The position numbers and the translations under genes were made by a program. 64,000 bases of DNA from Bedellia somnulentella. Lineage: Eukaryota; Arthropoda; Insecta; Lepidoptera; Bedelliidae. The notes under the pieces are model-generated. The model ran no database searches. It saw only the letters and a list, made by a program, of their open reading frames with translations, and was not told the DNA's origin. How positions within the stretch are numbered: position 1 is the stretch's first letter; every line of letters begins with the position of its first letter. Positions 33,902 to 44,917 of the stretch are shown here, piece after piece. The stretch covers positions 1,116,001 to 1,180,000 of the forward strand of contig OY755174.1 of the NCBI GenBank assembly GCA_963576735.1, in the 5' to 3' direction.

Positions 33902-34464
33902 TTAAAAACTCGTCTTCAAATCGCTTGAATGAAAAATCTTTACTCGAATCACAAGTATATAAAACCGCAAGTCTCGGATACAATTGTTAGCAAGTATTTA
34001 TTTTTCCTCTACACTTATTATATCAATCAGTATCGTAAATACACGCAGCTATGTCTCAGATTGATCCGTGAGTAAATTATAATAATTCAAAAGTGCAGAA
34101 CCAATGTTAGCATAGTAGCAAAACTACTATGAAAATAATTATAGGTGGCGGTGTAATTTAAAAATGACTCAGCGATCTATGCAGCTAAGATTTCCATATG
34201 ATTCTCATCAATATACTAATTGTGAGAGAGACTTAAGTGCATTCTTAAGTATTCAACATAATAATATCTTGTACCGGTATGCGTAATTCTTCCTCTATGA
34301 TATTTGTAAGCGATAATTACCATCAACTTAGATTGTACGGAAAATTATTTTCATCACGGAGTAGACGTAATTCGCATTTTGTAAAGAATTTTGCTTATAT
34401 TTTTTTCTGACTGGTTTAATCGATAGGAAGTTTTCTACAGAGCTATATATAAGTTGTAAATATA

Positions 34465-34660
34465 GCTGTGTAGTATCGGCTGAGAATAGCACAAACCTAT
34501 TTCTTCCCGTGGGTTTTCGTAAGAGGCGAATATGGGTATTAGGGCTTTTTAAGTGATTTTTGGGCGATATGGTTGGAGACTCGTCACCAACAACCTTATA
34601 CAATTCTTTCGCTGCTCTAGTTCCAAAAGTGGCTGAGGAGTTTCTAGCTTATGCTACGTT
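34465..34660 (+). repeat. S1 element, diverged, 3'-truncated
   Basis: GCTGTGTAGTATCGGCTGAG head to GGCTGAGGAGTTTCTAG. The final hairpin and tail are missing. Found only in unit B, within a segment that replaces unit A sequence. Confidence 0.7.
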
Positions 34661-34734
34661 TTATTGGAATTTTATGACACTGAGTCATAGATGTACTAAA
34701 AAAACCGTAGATAAGTTATGCGCGCTCATAAGTG

Positions 34735-35010
34735 GCACTTAAAAAACAGGCTAAATGGCTCTTCTGACTTTAGTGGCACACTAGCTGCCGTCGCAACCGT
34801 ACTCCTGTTTTGGCGTGTTTGTTTATCAAAATGTAGTTTGTTGGTTAAATTAAATATGGTTTTTGATGTAAAAAGATTATATTTTTTTTCAACTAGTGGG
34901 GATCCTAGGGCTGGCTCATACTTTGGTCAAAGAGTAAGAATTGCGATACAGAGTGGTAATGCAGCCAGCATCTTGGGAACCCTACCCCCTAGTGGCAGCT
35001 TTTAAAAATC
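34735..35010 (+). other. Possible retroelement coding remnant
   Basis: A frame ending in GDPRAGSYFGQRVRIAIQSG then a short tail and stop (34890-35005). This resembles a stretch I associate with insect reverse-transcriptase ORFs, but I cannot name the family. Unit B only, next to a diverged S1. Confidence 0.3.
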
Positions 35011-35413
35011 ATTTCTCATATTCTTTAATTTTGTATCTGATGTAAATATTTTATATCAATAAGTTGTAAATTGCACATGTATATAATTATTAATGCTATA
35101 GTTAAATAATTAAATAATTACAGATTTAAGATTTAATAAGAGTTCAAAATATTCTCTCTTTATTAAATATAGACTATAGTTTGAAAGAAAATAAATATCA
35201 TTATTCTAGTTAAACTACATTTTATCGTCTGCTCGATCATTGAAACAAATACAGAGCCATTAACTATTCCAACCCTCAAGGCATTTTTATCTATTGCATT
35301 TAAATCGTTTGCATGTTTCGAACATTAGCACAGCATGGAGCGTACGATTTTGAAGTTTTACGTCTGACATTTCATTAGAAACCTAGCTGACTTGGCAAAC
35401 ATTGTTCTGTCAA

Positions 35414-35664
35414 CATACATACATACATATACTCACGGCTATAAATTCCTAGAAGGAGTAGCCAGAGCTAAGGAATTAGAAATTCTTCAGCCACTTTTGG
35501 AAAGTTGTGGGGGGAAAAGATGGTAAAATAAAGGTTGTTGGTGATGGGTCTCCAACCGCATCGCCCAAAAATCCCTTAAAAGCCCCCAATACCGTTAGTC
35601 GCTTCTTACGTACACCCACCGGAAGAAATGGGGTAGTGCTATTCTAAGCCGACACTACACAGCA
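35414..35664 (-). repeat. S1 element, full length, 13-bp target duplication, unit B only
   Basis: 251-bp S1 flanked by perfect ATTGTTCTGTCAA (35401-35413 and 35665-35677). Unit A has the single uninterrupted site at ~25791. It proves S1 moved after the duplication and defines its ends. Confidence 0.95.
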
Positions 35665-36064
35665 ATTGTTCTGTCAAATAAATTATTATAAAGGAATTTT
35701 TATTCATTGAATAAAATGTTCGGGGTGTACAACCCTTAACACTTATGAGTATAAAAATATGTATAAACCTATAGAGAATAGTCTCAGATCTACCAAATGT
35801 GTATGCAAAATTTCATTGAAATTGGTTAAACCGTTTCAGAAGAGTTTGGTGACATATACTGACACATGTGATTTTTATAACTAGATATTAGGACGCAACA
35901 ACATTTTAGAAAGAGAAAAAAATCAAACTTTTAGCGTACTAACTAATTTTTTAATTACTTTGCTATATTAATTTCTACTTAGTCCAGTGAGTTACAATTG
36001 CAATAAATAAGAGGTCCTATTGCTGTAACACTATATATCGTTATTGAACTTTTTTTTATTTGAT

Positions 36065-36317
36065 GCCGTGTAGTGCTAGCTTAATATGTCGCTACCCCTT
36101 TCTACCCACGGGTGTCGTAAGATCCAACTAAGGGTATTGGAACTTTTTATTGGATTTTTGGGCGATGGGGTTGGAGACCCATCACCAAAAACCTTTATTT
36201 TACGATCTTTTCCCCACTCAACTTCCAAAAGTGGCTGAAAAATCTATAATTCCTTAGCCCTGGCCACTCCTTCTAGGGAATTATAGCCGTGAGTATATGT
36301 ATGTATGTAGGTATGTA
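36065..36317 (+). repeat. S1 element, full length, diverged head
   Basis: GCCGTGTAGTGCTAGCTTAA head variant shared with 26448 in unit A; here the whole element to (TATG)n is preserved. Confidence 0.78.
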
Positions 36318-36344
36318 ACTTTTTTTTTGTATTATTGTTTATCT

Positions 36345-36546
36345 GGACAGTGTCGGTTTAGAATAGTACTACCCCATTTCTTCCCGTGGGTGTTCGTAGG
36401 AGGTGACTTGGGGCATTTTTAGTGATTGTTGCAAAAGCTTTTATTTTACAATTCTTTTCCCAATTAATTTTCAAAAATACCTGACGCATTTCCATTTTTG
36501 AAGTTCTGCCTACACCTTTTATGGGTTTATAACCGTGAGTATATGG
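36345..36546 (+). repeat. S1 element, old copy
   Basis: AGTGTCGGTTTAGAATAGTA head, a shortened middle, and TATAACCGTGAGTATATGG end. Directly follows the previous S1. Confidence 0.6.
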
Positions 36547-36604
36547 ATCTGACGACTGCGATAAAGGCTCTACCTAGTGCAGTCTCAGTGTTTTAATAAT
36601 CATC

Positions 36605-36687
36605 AAGTGGTCTTATATGTTTTTTTCTATGTATTTCCATAGGTCTTATTGTATCTTTACTGAATAAACTATATTTGATTTGATTTG
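36605..36687 (+). repeat. LINE 3' end with (TTTGA)n tail
   Basis: CTTTACTGAATAAACTATAT followed by TTTGATTTGATTTGA. Same family as at 26521-26600. Confidence 0.55.
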
Positions 36688-36688
36688 A

Positions 36689-36779
36689 CGTAACTTTCCA
36701 AAAGTGGCTGAGGAACTTCTAGTTCCTTAGCTCTGGCTGCCCCTTCTTGGGATTTATAGCCGTGAGTATATGTATGTAT
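36689..36779 (+). repeat. S1 element, strongly 5'-truncated, unit B only
   Basis: Only the last ~85 bp of S1 plus tail, inserted into the (TTTGA)n tail of a LINE. GATTTGA at 36682-36688 and 36780-36786 flanks it. Unit A shows an unbroken TTTGATTTGATTTGATG. Confidence 0.8.
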
Positions 36780-37260
36780 GATTTGATGTATGTTTCGTTT
36801 GTTGTTCAGTAGACTGGTTTTATAGATTTTTTTCTTACACTTAACTGGTAAGATGATGAACAATTTACACTTTACAATTAATTACGGACTTAATGTTTAT
36901 TGATTCAAGTGGAAAATCGAGGTAATTTTTATTGAACATCCAACGTTTTTTCACTCTCTGTTCGACATTTATAAAATCGCGAAAGTATAAACAATTGGTA
37001 GCCGGAGTAGTTTGCATTATTAATGTAATCTACAATCCATTGAGCCACATAATATACTGTTTCCCTCCAGATCTAATCTATGAAAGACTATTACCCAATA
37101 ATACATATTTAGCATTCCTTCGGAACAGTGATTGTCACAGTAGGTCTGACTGGTTTCTTGACACTCTGATTTTAATTCAACACAACTTATGGAATGTACT
37201 CCAATTTCAATGATCAATTATTTAAATTTACTTATTTAGTTACCATGATACCTCAGTATT

Positions 37261-37504
37261 GCTGTGTAGTGTCGGCTTAGAATAGCACTACCCCATTTCT
37301 TCCGGTGTACGTAAGAGGCGACTAACGGTATGGGGCTATTAAGGGATTTTTGGGCGATGCGGTTGGAGACCCATCACCAACAACCTTTATTTTTACTATC
37401 TTTTCCTAACTCAAATTTCCAAAAGTGGCTGAGGAATTTCTAATTCTTTAGCTCTGGCTGCCCCTTCCTGGGATTTATAGCCGTGAGTATATGTATGTAT
37501 GTAT
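37261..37504 (+). repeat. S1 element nested in an S2 head (unit B pair)
   Basis: Counterpart of 27180-27425 with the same flanks (GATACCTCAG on both sides). The GGTGGGTGTACG block is shortened here. Confidence 0.85.
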
Positions 37505-37509
37505 GATAC

Positions 37510-37806
37510 CTCAGTGGGGTAGAACACCGCTTATCGTGAAGACGATGAGAGATCAAATCACGGGTCGTGCCTACACAAATTTGTCTTTTCTAAAGACATA
37601 TTTGTTTTTAATATATCATGGTTTTTAACGGTGAGGGAAATCATCGTGAGGAAACTGAGTCATATGACAGTGTATTCGTACAAAACGGTGATAGGCCTGC
37701 CCCCTATCACTGTGTATTCTGAATGCCAGGTGACAATGTCACGTGATGTTCGTAAGTATTAGTACCTCTGCCAACCGCTCCGGGGATATAAGGCGTGAAC
37801 GTTTGA
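37510..37806 (+). repeat. S2 SINE (unit B pair)
   Basis: Counterpart of 27437-27726, nearly identical, with the CTCTGCCAACCGCTCCGGGG 3' hairpin. Confidence 0.82.
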
Positions 37807-38374
37807 GTTTTTTTTGTATAATTGAGTAGAAGTGATAGTTAGCTAAGCCAGCTACTGACAGGAAGCTTACAACTATGCGTCATTATCACTATATTATCAT
37901 ATGTATGACACAGTTATGTTATTACATCCGTCCGAAGAGCAAAAACAAAAGGAGCTGTATAAAAAGATTGATGTCACGTGCTCTTCAGAAGTACCTCTGC
38001 GTACCCCTTCGGGATATTACGTCGTAAAGGTTAGAGTTACAATATATACTAATATTAATATTAATATATCCATACTAATATTATAAATCGGAAAGTGAGT
38101 TTGTTTGTTTGTTTATTTGTGCTTCTTTCACGCCGCAACTACCGAACCGATTGCTTTGAAATTTTGCAGACATATAGTTAGAAGTCCAAATTAAATTATA
38201 GAGTACTTTTATACCGGAATCACTAATGGGTTTATAAAAGAGCGCGGCGTTGTTTGCATGTTTACCAATAGATGGCGCTGTCGGTACTTTCTACATCGCG
38301 GTATGATTTCTTCTTTATTGGAGTATATAAACCCAAAATATATTATATTACATCAACTTTGAAAAAAAAGTTAA

Positions 38375-39110
38375 AAAAATTTTTCAAGGTAAACGGTTTT
38401 ATTATTAACATACAGAGCAATGTTTAAGATAAATGTACTAAAAAATAATAATAAAATTGATACAGTCGTGGGAATTATATATATATATGCATAGACTAGA
38501 CTAAAATAAAACCGTGGGGCACGTCAATTGTCTACAATCGTTGATTAAAATGTTTGTTTTGTAATGTTACACTATAATTGGGCAGTTGTTCAACCGACAA
38601 CGATGGACATGTGATAAATAGGGCAGAATGTGGAAACAAGCTAGCAAGCTCGATTATAAGCGAGTTTTAGGGTTTCATAGTGTTGAGCGAGTAGTACTTT
38701 CATCATATGTTTTGTCGATTAAAGACAAAGTGCGAGCAGTGAACCGATTCATCGCCAGCCAGCAGTGTAAATTTCCAACGATAAACTAGTTGAAACATCT
38801 CTTTTATTTACATGGAGTGTATGACTAATGGAATTTCCATGAGCAAGAAAATAGAAAGTAATTTCTCACCGTCTGCGGGTCAACTGCCCAACGACGAATT
38901 AAACGTTTCTTCTATCGCACATCAAGTCGATAATTTGTAGACAAAATTGACGTGCCCCACGGTTTTATTTTAGTCTAGTCTATGCATATGTATATAATTC
39001 CCACGACTGTATCTATTTTATTATTATTTTTTAGTTTTTAGTACATTTATCTTAAACATTGCTCTGTATGTTAATAAATAAAACCGTTTAACTTAAAAAG
39101 TTTTTTTACC
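38375..39110. mobile_element. Foldback MITE with ~165-bp inverted arms
   Basis: AAACGGTTTTATTATTAACA at 38391 is mirrored by GTTAATAAATAAAACCGTTT near 39070. The arms run in to GGGGCACGTCAATTGTCT / AATTGACGTGCCCC (38516-38537, 38943-38960). The loop of ~395 bp is noncoding. It lies inside the Helitron. Confidence 0.82.
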
Positions 39111-39137
39111 TATTTTTATTTTCTAGTTTTTAGTTTT

Positions 39138-39300
39138 TATTTCGCATTCTGTTTAATTCATATAGTGCTTCATTATTGCAAGGTTTCTTGCCCGTTAGTT
39201 TATTGCAGTCCAACTCCTCTATACGTAGTCCCTGCAAAGATCTGACTCTACTAAGAGCCACGTAGGCTTGACCTTCTTCAAACAGTTTCGCAACTAAGTA
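39138..39300 (-). pseudogene. Helitron/Pif1-type helicase C-terminal remnant
   Basis: The minus-strand frame reads VAKLFEEGQAYVALSRVRSL followed by QGLRIEELDCNKLTG and ends soon after LYELNRMRN. GQAYVALSRVRS is helicase motif VI of the Pif1-like domain of Helitron Rep-Hel proteins. The remainder upstream (above ~39300) is not readable. The remnant is antisense to the Helitron ends at 38069-40904, which is unusual and suggests a nested or rearranged element. Confidence 0.85.
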
Positions 39301-39519
39301 TACGGTGGTGTACCGCTAACGACGTATAATTTTTAGCCACCCTAACGCCGCACAGTCCTCAACACGATACAAAATCTTGACTTGGGTGGTGGATTCAGGC
39401 TGGATTAATCAGATACCTAAATAAATAACAGATTCAATTTCTAAATTTAAATCTTATTATTATATGCCATTTAGTGGCTGCGCCCATCTAAAATATTGAT
39501 TTGGTGTAGTGCACTGTAT

Positions 39520-39900
39520 GGCGACCATCTTAGATTTTAATTTTGCATAGTAAATTGTATTCTACTTGTTGAGAACTTTTATTTGATACCCATGTTGATG
39601 GGATTGATATAAAACCTAAGTTGTCCGCCATTTTGTAGAGGCCGCCATCTTGGATTTTAATTTTATATAGTACATTGTATTCTACTGGTTGAGCACATTC
39701 ATTTGATACCCATATTGATGGGATTGATAAAACCTACGTAATCCGCCATTTTGTAGCGGCCGCCATCTTGGATTTCATTTTTTTTATAGTATATTGTATT
39801 CTGCTTGTTGAGCCCTTTCATTTGATACCCATATTGATGGGATAAATAAAACCTAAATTATCCGCCATTTTGTAGCGGCGGCCATCTTGAATTTATAATG
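39520..39900 (+). repeat. Three ~119-bp tandem repeats
   Basis: CGCCATCTTGGATTT-type starts at 39521, 39641, 39759 and 39878 (spacing 118-120). Each unit carries GTATTCTACTTGTTGAG, TTTGATACCCATATTGATGG and TCCGCCATTTTGTAG. I recall similar units in other lepidopteran Helitron-related repeats. Confidence 0.88.
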
Positions 39901-40084
39901 ATAATGAATAAATATAATTCTACTGTCACCAAAATCCAAAGCGTACACAAAATTTCAGATTAATCGGTTGATAGGAAGAGGGTGAAATTTTAATTACTAA
40001 ATTTGACCCAAGAATAAACAACCAAACGGGGTGAGCTAAATAAAACCGTTTAATAATAATAATAAAAACATGCCACCGCCGGTA

Positions 40085-40185
40085 TCGTCCCCGTGGCGTA
40101 GCGGTACAACTAACTACTATGAATATTTTATTAGAACTATTATTAATCAATCGTTCCGGGTTCGTATCTCAGGTGATTCAAGCTT
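40085..40185 (+). repeat. S5 tRNA-like segment
   Basis: A-box-like GTGGCGTAGCGGTAC and B-box-like GGGTTCGTATCTC, ~65 bp apart. Too far decayed for a functional tRNA; probably a SINE head. Confidence 0.4.
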
Positions 40186-40604
40186 TTTGTATCATTATTT
40201 TTGTTTTGTTAGTTTTGAATAGCAGTATATATAATAATAGCAAGCACTAACCCTTCACTTCAGCGATTATTTTGGATGGAGATCCACCACTAACCATCCC
40301 CATATTCCCGAGCAATCGCTGCAAGCTCTCCCACTATCATCAACGGTCAGTGTAAGAGCACCGTGCCGCCGCCGAAGCGCCAAACTACTATTCGTATTTG
40401 TACTTACTAAGATATTCTCATTTTGAACATAGAAACTTAGTACAAAATGGTTTGGTTCATGATTCTTATGAAAAATTAAAAAGGTTTTTTTTGGAACTCT
40501 GCATGAATGATGAATAGCAAATGAAAGTTAATATAGAGATTTATGTCATTTTAGTATCTAGAAACATAAAACTTGGTGCGATTGAATTTATGATATTCAT
40601 CTAT

Positions 40605-40800
40605 CAATCAATTATCTAAATTCTATAAAAGGGTAGCCATAGCTTCAGAGATAGTAATTCTTCATCCACTTTTGGAAATAGATTAGGGAAAAGGTAGTTA
40701 AATAAAGATTTTAGTGATGGCTCACCAACTTCATCGCCCAACAATCACTTAAAAAGGGTCAATGTCCTTTATATCCTTTACAACGCCCGCGGGAATATAA
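40605..40800 (-). repeat. S1 element, old reverse copy
   Basis: AAGGGTAGCCATAGCTTC, TTCATCCACTTTTGGAAA and CATCGCCCAACAATCACTTA give the S1 order; head lost. It lies near the 3' end of the Helitron. Confidence 0.6.
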
Positions 40801-40944
40801 ATGTATATATAAAATGGAAGTTAAGATAGTGTTTTGGTATTTTGAATGTAAACCGGATGCAAAAAATGAAGTCCACGCGGACGAAGTCGCGGGCAAAAAG
40901 CTAGTATATATATATATTGTAATACAACAATATATAATATATAT

Positions 40945-41125
40945 AGACGACGTCCGTGGTGGATTGGATAGGTGACTAGCTTTTCGGTCCGGAGGTCGCG
41001 GGTTCGATCCCCGCTGAGGACAACATTTATGTGATGAGCATAGATAATTGTTTTTTAGTCGTGGATGTTATTTATATGTGTATTATAAAATATTAAATAT
41101 ATCGTTGAGTTAGTATCACATAATA
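40945..41125 (+). repeat. S3 tRNA-like SINE
   Basis: GTCCGTGGTGGATTGGATAG (A-box region), CGGTCCGGAGGTCGCGG and B box GGTTCGATCCCC, followed by TTATGTGATGAGCATAGATA and an AT-rich tail. Just downstream of the Helitron end. Confidence 0.75.
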
Positions 41126-41211
41126 TGAAGTTAACTTAGTTTGGGGCTAACTTAATCGGTGAAAATATGTCCGTATTTTTATTTATTTATATATATTAAT
41201 TTATATACTTT

Positions 41212-41340
41212 GCTGTGTAGTGTCGGCTTAGAATAGCACTACCCCATTTTTTCCAGTGGGTGTACGTAAGAGGCGACTAACGGAATTGGGGCTTTTGAGG
41301 GATTTTTTGGCGATGTAGTTGGAGACCCATCACCAACAAC
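41212..41340 (+). repeat. S1 element split by mariner M3, 5' part
   Basis: Head to CACCAACAAC; the remaining S1 (TTTATTTATACCACC onward) resumes after M3 at 42521-42641 and ends in (TATG)n. Confidence 0.85.
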
Positions 41341-42518
41341 TAAGAAACTAGATACTCAGAATATATAAAATTTATTCTTTATTACAAGTATCGATCTTTT
41401 CAAAGTATTCACCCTGAGCACGTTTACACTTTTCCATACGTCTGAACCAATTGGAAAATGCCTGTGACCACTCTTCTTTAGATACCTCAGAAATCTCGAA
41501 ACTATAGGCGACCAGCGCATCTTCTTTGCTTTCAAACCTCTTCCCTCTCTCTCAAGTAAAAATCACAAGGCGCTAGGTCAGGGGAATATGGCGGGTGATG
41601 GAGAATTGACACATTTTTCGAGTTGGAAAAGTCTAGTGTTCTGGCAGACGTGTGCGGCGCCGCATTGTCGTGGTGCCAGAGAGGGTGCCGGATTCCTGAC
41701 TTCGGTCGCTTGTCACACCAAGCTGATATTACTGTTGGAGCACAAACTGTGACATACCATTCGGAGTTCACCGGTCTTTCATTCTCTAGCACAACAGTAG
41801 CAATATGACCCGTTTTGCAGAAAAAACGAGGCGACCATTTGTTTCTGTGTGCTTCGTGCACGGCGACATTTCGGTGGAGTTGGCTCGTCTTCAAAGCACC
41901 ATACAGTCAACTGTCGCTTTGATTCGGAATCATAATTATATAGCCTTATTTCGTCACCAGTCAGTATATCATATACGTTTTTTTCTCGCCTCCGTTGAAT
42001 TTATCTATCATGAATAGGCACCAATCCACCCGACGGTCTTTCTGCTCATCGGTAAGCTTGTGCGGCACCCATCTCGAACAACGTTTACGTAGAGAAAGGT
42101 GGTCGTGAATTATCCAATTCCTAGTTCTCGCTCTAGCTCTACATATGTAATTCGTCGGTTTTCGCGAATAAGTTTTTTGGCTGTACGAACGTTTTCTTGC
42201 GTGACCGCGGTTGGTGGCCGGCCAGCAGACTCACCAAAAGTAGAAGCCAAAAGTCCAAAAGATTCTTGAGGCTTTAAACCTTTTTTAAAGTCATAATAAA
42301 TCATAGCGCGAAAATCACGTCAACTGAGCTCCATTGTTGCAAGTGAATTCCCGCCAGATTCTCGGAAAAATGATGCTCATTCAAATACAAATAAAATAAA
42401 AGAAGTGTGTTCTATATTCAAATATGTCAATAAAAAACCACCCTATAAGATGGTGTATGGCTTGCCTGTGTCAATTCAATGAGAAAAGAGTATCTAACTT
42501 CTTTTGACATGCCCCTCG
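41341..42518 (-). mobile_element. Mariner element M3, left end deleted
   Basis: The right end has CATGCCCCTCG followed by TA. The left terminus starts internally at TAAGAAACTAGATAC. It is inserted in the CTTTATTTTACC part of an S1. It forms the right border of the tandem duplication. Confidence 0.9.
41380..42334 (-). pseudogene. Mariner transposase pseudogene (M3)
   Basis: Begins at an ATG at 42334 (M-E-L-S like M2). The N-terminal part (42110-42304) has a deletion removing the WFAEFKRG segment, with GRPPTAV retained. The central and C-terminal parts (41532-41894) retain WHHDNAAPHTS and PPYSPDLAPCDFYL, then the same deletion as M2 near 41552. Non-functional. Confidence 0.88.
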
Positions 42519-42520
42519 TA

Positions 42521-42641
42521 TTTATTTATACCACCTTTTCCCCACTCACATTTCCAAAAGTGGCTAAAGAATTTCTAATTCCTTAGCTCTGGCTACCCCT
42601 TCTAGGGAGTTATAGCCGTGAGTATATGTATGTATGTATGT
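42521..42641 (+). repeat. S1 element split by mariner M3, 3' part
   Basis: TTTCCAAAAGTGGCTAAAGA to TATAGCCGTGAGTATATG and (TATG)n. Continues the S1 begun at 41212. Confidence 0.85.
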
Positions 42642-43176
42642 AATTTGGTTCGTGTAATGATAAAATAATAGTTTCAGTGTAACAGGCAGTACATTTTCCG
42701 AGTGTCGTCGCGCGGGCGCCACCCACGCGCTGTCGCAACCTCCAACAATTTCGTTACGTTGGGCAACCTCACCTCGTTTCGTACATTGTGGATGTTAAGG
42801 CTTTGAGATTCGAACTGTTCCTTCCGTTGTGTCTTTTGAACTCGAATTTTTAGAAATTTGAATATTTTAATTAGAGTTAAACTTAGGTTTTTTTAAAAAT
42901 ATATTTAGTCACTGATATACTCATAGGATAGAAACGTTTTTAGATTTAAGATAGATATGTTTATTACAAAAAAAGGCTTTTGCATTTTTTCAAAGTTTTC
43001 ATCATCACACTGTATTACAATTACAAGCATTTTGAAAAAATAGTAATTTTGTTAATAGCAATTTTGTTTATTACAATAATATTATCTATATTCACTTAAA
43101 ATAACGCATTTTTATTACTACTTTGATTTAGTTTGAGCAATATATAAAATCAGTGATAAAGAACAGCATGATATAC
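42642..43176. other. No gene seen; short GC-rich patch
   Basis: A GC-rich segment at ~42698-42785 (GTCGTCGCGCGGGCGCCACC) stands out from AT-rich surroundings and could be a host 5' exon or regulatory patch. No reading frame supports it. Confidence 0.3.
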
Positions 43177-43312
43177 GCCCGATTTCTGAATTGAGTATTC
43201 AAGCTGAGACCGACTTAAGTATCGTTTTGTCTCATTCAGTTGTTAAGATTTCATTGCGACAGAACGATACTTAAGTTGTTCTCAGCTGGAATACTCAATT
43301 CAGAAATCGGGC
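43177..43312. mobile_element. Short palindromic MITE
   Basis: GCCCGATTTCTGAATTGAGT on the left is mirrored by ACTCAATTCAGAAATCGGGC on the right. The inner arms ACTTAAGTATCGTT / AACGATACTTAAGT are also paired. 136 bp, a near-perfect hairpin. Same family as 10783-10902. Confidence 0.82.
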
Positions 43313-43549
43313 GATAGACTGTTATTCAAAATAAAGTTCAGTCATTTCATTACTAAGATTGCGTACCGATTTCGCTGTTTGCAATCATTAATAAATAAAT
43401 ATACCATATACCTATTATTAAAAAAAAAATCGCTTAATAAAATTTCACGTTACCTTCATTGAAAAGTTGTTTCACAATCATGTCTCATTAACAAGTTAGC
43501 TTTAATTCTTACGAGGTTACTCTTTAAACAACTTTCATCCCAACTATCA

Positions 43550-43668
43550 TCTACACTTATAATAAATCTGTAGAGAGGTCAATTCTGTACATGAAATATA
43601 TTTTCAAAATAACTATCAGGTGATGATTAGGGATCGATACTGATGCCAAAAATGCAATCAGTAAAATT

Positions 43669-43730
<62 letters not shown>

Positions 43731-44546
43731 GGTTTGTATGTTCCTTATGGAAACAAAAACTACTCGACGGATTCTAACGAAACTTGGTACAATTATTTTT
43801 CATACTCCTGCGCAGGTTTTTGTATACTTTCCAGCAGAGTAATAAAGGGGAATTTTGGGAAATTTTGGGAAAACGGGAGAAGTTACTCCATTTTTTAAGC
43901 TTCCGTCGCGTGTGCAGCCTTAATGGTTAAACTTACATAGAAATCATGTATGACGGAAAAATTCTGCAAAAAATTATCTAAAGAAAAATCCTTAACAGTG
44001 TATGTCTATCTTTTACGGTTGACTCACAATAACACGTGTAATTCCTGATAGCTTAGCAGTTCGGAACATTCTGATTATATTTGTTTACTCTTACGTTTGT
44101 AAACGTCTCACTCATCCCTAATTTAAAAAAAGGTAACATTATTACCTATTCAATAAAAAAATAATCATAGAAATCGGTAGACAAACACCGAAATTATACA
44201 TAAAATAAGCCAGCGCGCCCGTGACCAAAACCTAATCTTTACTAATTTACATATAACATACTAGATGGCGCCAGTATTTGCATCCTAATTCATGTAATGA
44301 CTTCTTTTTAGATTTTTATGAATACTTCATAGCGTTTTATTCTAAAATTTTCTATTAAACGGAAATACTGAATCGTTCATAAAAGCGCATTCAATATCAC
44401 CACTACACTGTTCAGGGAGTGCTATACATTTAATAAATTGAAAACATTGCGCTAAATTTCACAATGCTTAAGCAGGGACTGAAGAAAGAAACCTCAGATA
44501 TTTAAAAAAACAACGCTACCCGTGCGAAGCTGGGACGATCCACTAG
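43550..44546 (+). mobile_element. Non-autonomous Helitron, ~1 kb
   Basis: Starts TCTACACTTATAATAAATCT after an A. Ends in the hairpin CCCGTGCGAAGCTGGG, a short spacer and CTAG before a T. No open frame. It contains a (GTCT)n microsatellite near its 5' end. A 3' fragment of the same family is at 1079-1236. Confidence 0.88.
43671..43730. repeat. (TGTC)n microsatellite, 15 units
   Basis: An uninterrupted 60-bp tetranucleotide run inside the Helitron. Confidence 0.97.
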
Positions 44547-44569
44547 TAGTGAATAAGACCAAAGAACTT

Positions 44570-44660
44570 ACATATCCTCACACTTGTAATCCCAAAAAGG
44601 GGTATCCAGAGCTTTAAAATTATAAATTTTTCAGTCAATATTGGAAGTTACGTGAGGAAT
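44570..44660 (-). repeat. S1 3' fragment, diverged
   Basis: CACTTGTAATCCCAAAAAGG, GGGTATCCAGAGC and TTTTTCAGTC resemble a reverse S1 end. Confidence 0.5.
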
Positions 44661-44670
44661 ATATTGTATA

Positions 44671-44917
44671 CATACAAATACATACATATACTCACGGCTA
44701 TAAATCCCATGACGGGGTAGCCAGAGCTAGGGAATTAGAAATTCCTCAGCCACTTTTGGAAGTTGCGTGGGGAAAAGATGGTAAAATAAAGGTTTTTAGT
44801 GGGTCTCCAACCGCATCGCCCAAAAATCCCTTAAAAGCCCTAATACCGTTAGTCGCCTCTTACGTACACCCACCGGAAGAAATGGGGTAGTGCTATTCTA
44901 AGCCGGCACTACACAGC
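44671..44917 (-). repeat. S1 element, full length
   Basis: Reverse S1, tail (CATA)n to the GCACTACACAGC head. The only gap is in the ACCAACAACC block. Confidence 0.85.

Larger units (their letters stand above)
38069..40904 (+). mobile_element. Helitron, ~2.8 kb, both ends present
   Basis: 5' end TCCATACTAATATTATAAAT after an A. 3' end: hairpin-forming CGCGGACGAAGTCGCG, a short spacer, then CTAG before a T. Insertion between A and T with no target duplication is Helitron behaviour. Contents: a 735-bp foldback MITE, a helicase C-terminal remnant on the opposite strand, three ~119-bp tandem repeats, a tRNA-like segment and an old S1. No replication-initiator (HUH) domain was seen, so it is non-autonomous or decayed. 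Confidence 0.8.
30573..41340 (+). repeat. Tandem duplication, unit B
   Basis: Second copy of 16045-29297 in the same orientation, bounded by M2 and M3. It differs by its own insertions (S1 at 31928-32146, 34465-34660, 35414-35664 and 36689-36779) and by keeping a full Helitron (38069-40904). A few segments are replaced rather than inserted (32272-32450 against 17511-17760; 34410-35035 against 25272-25440), so the two units have had time to diverge. Confidence 0.9.
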
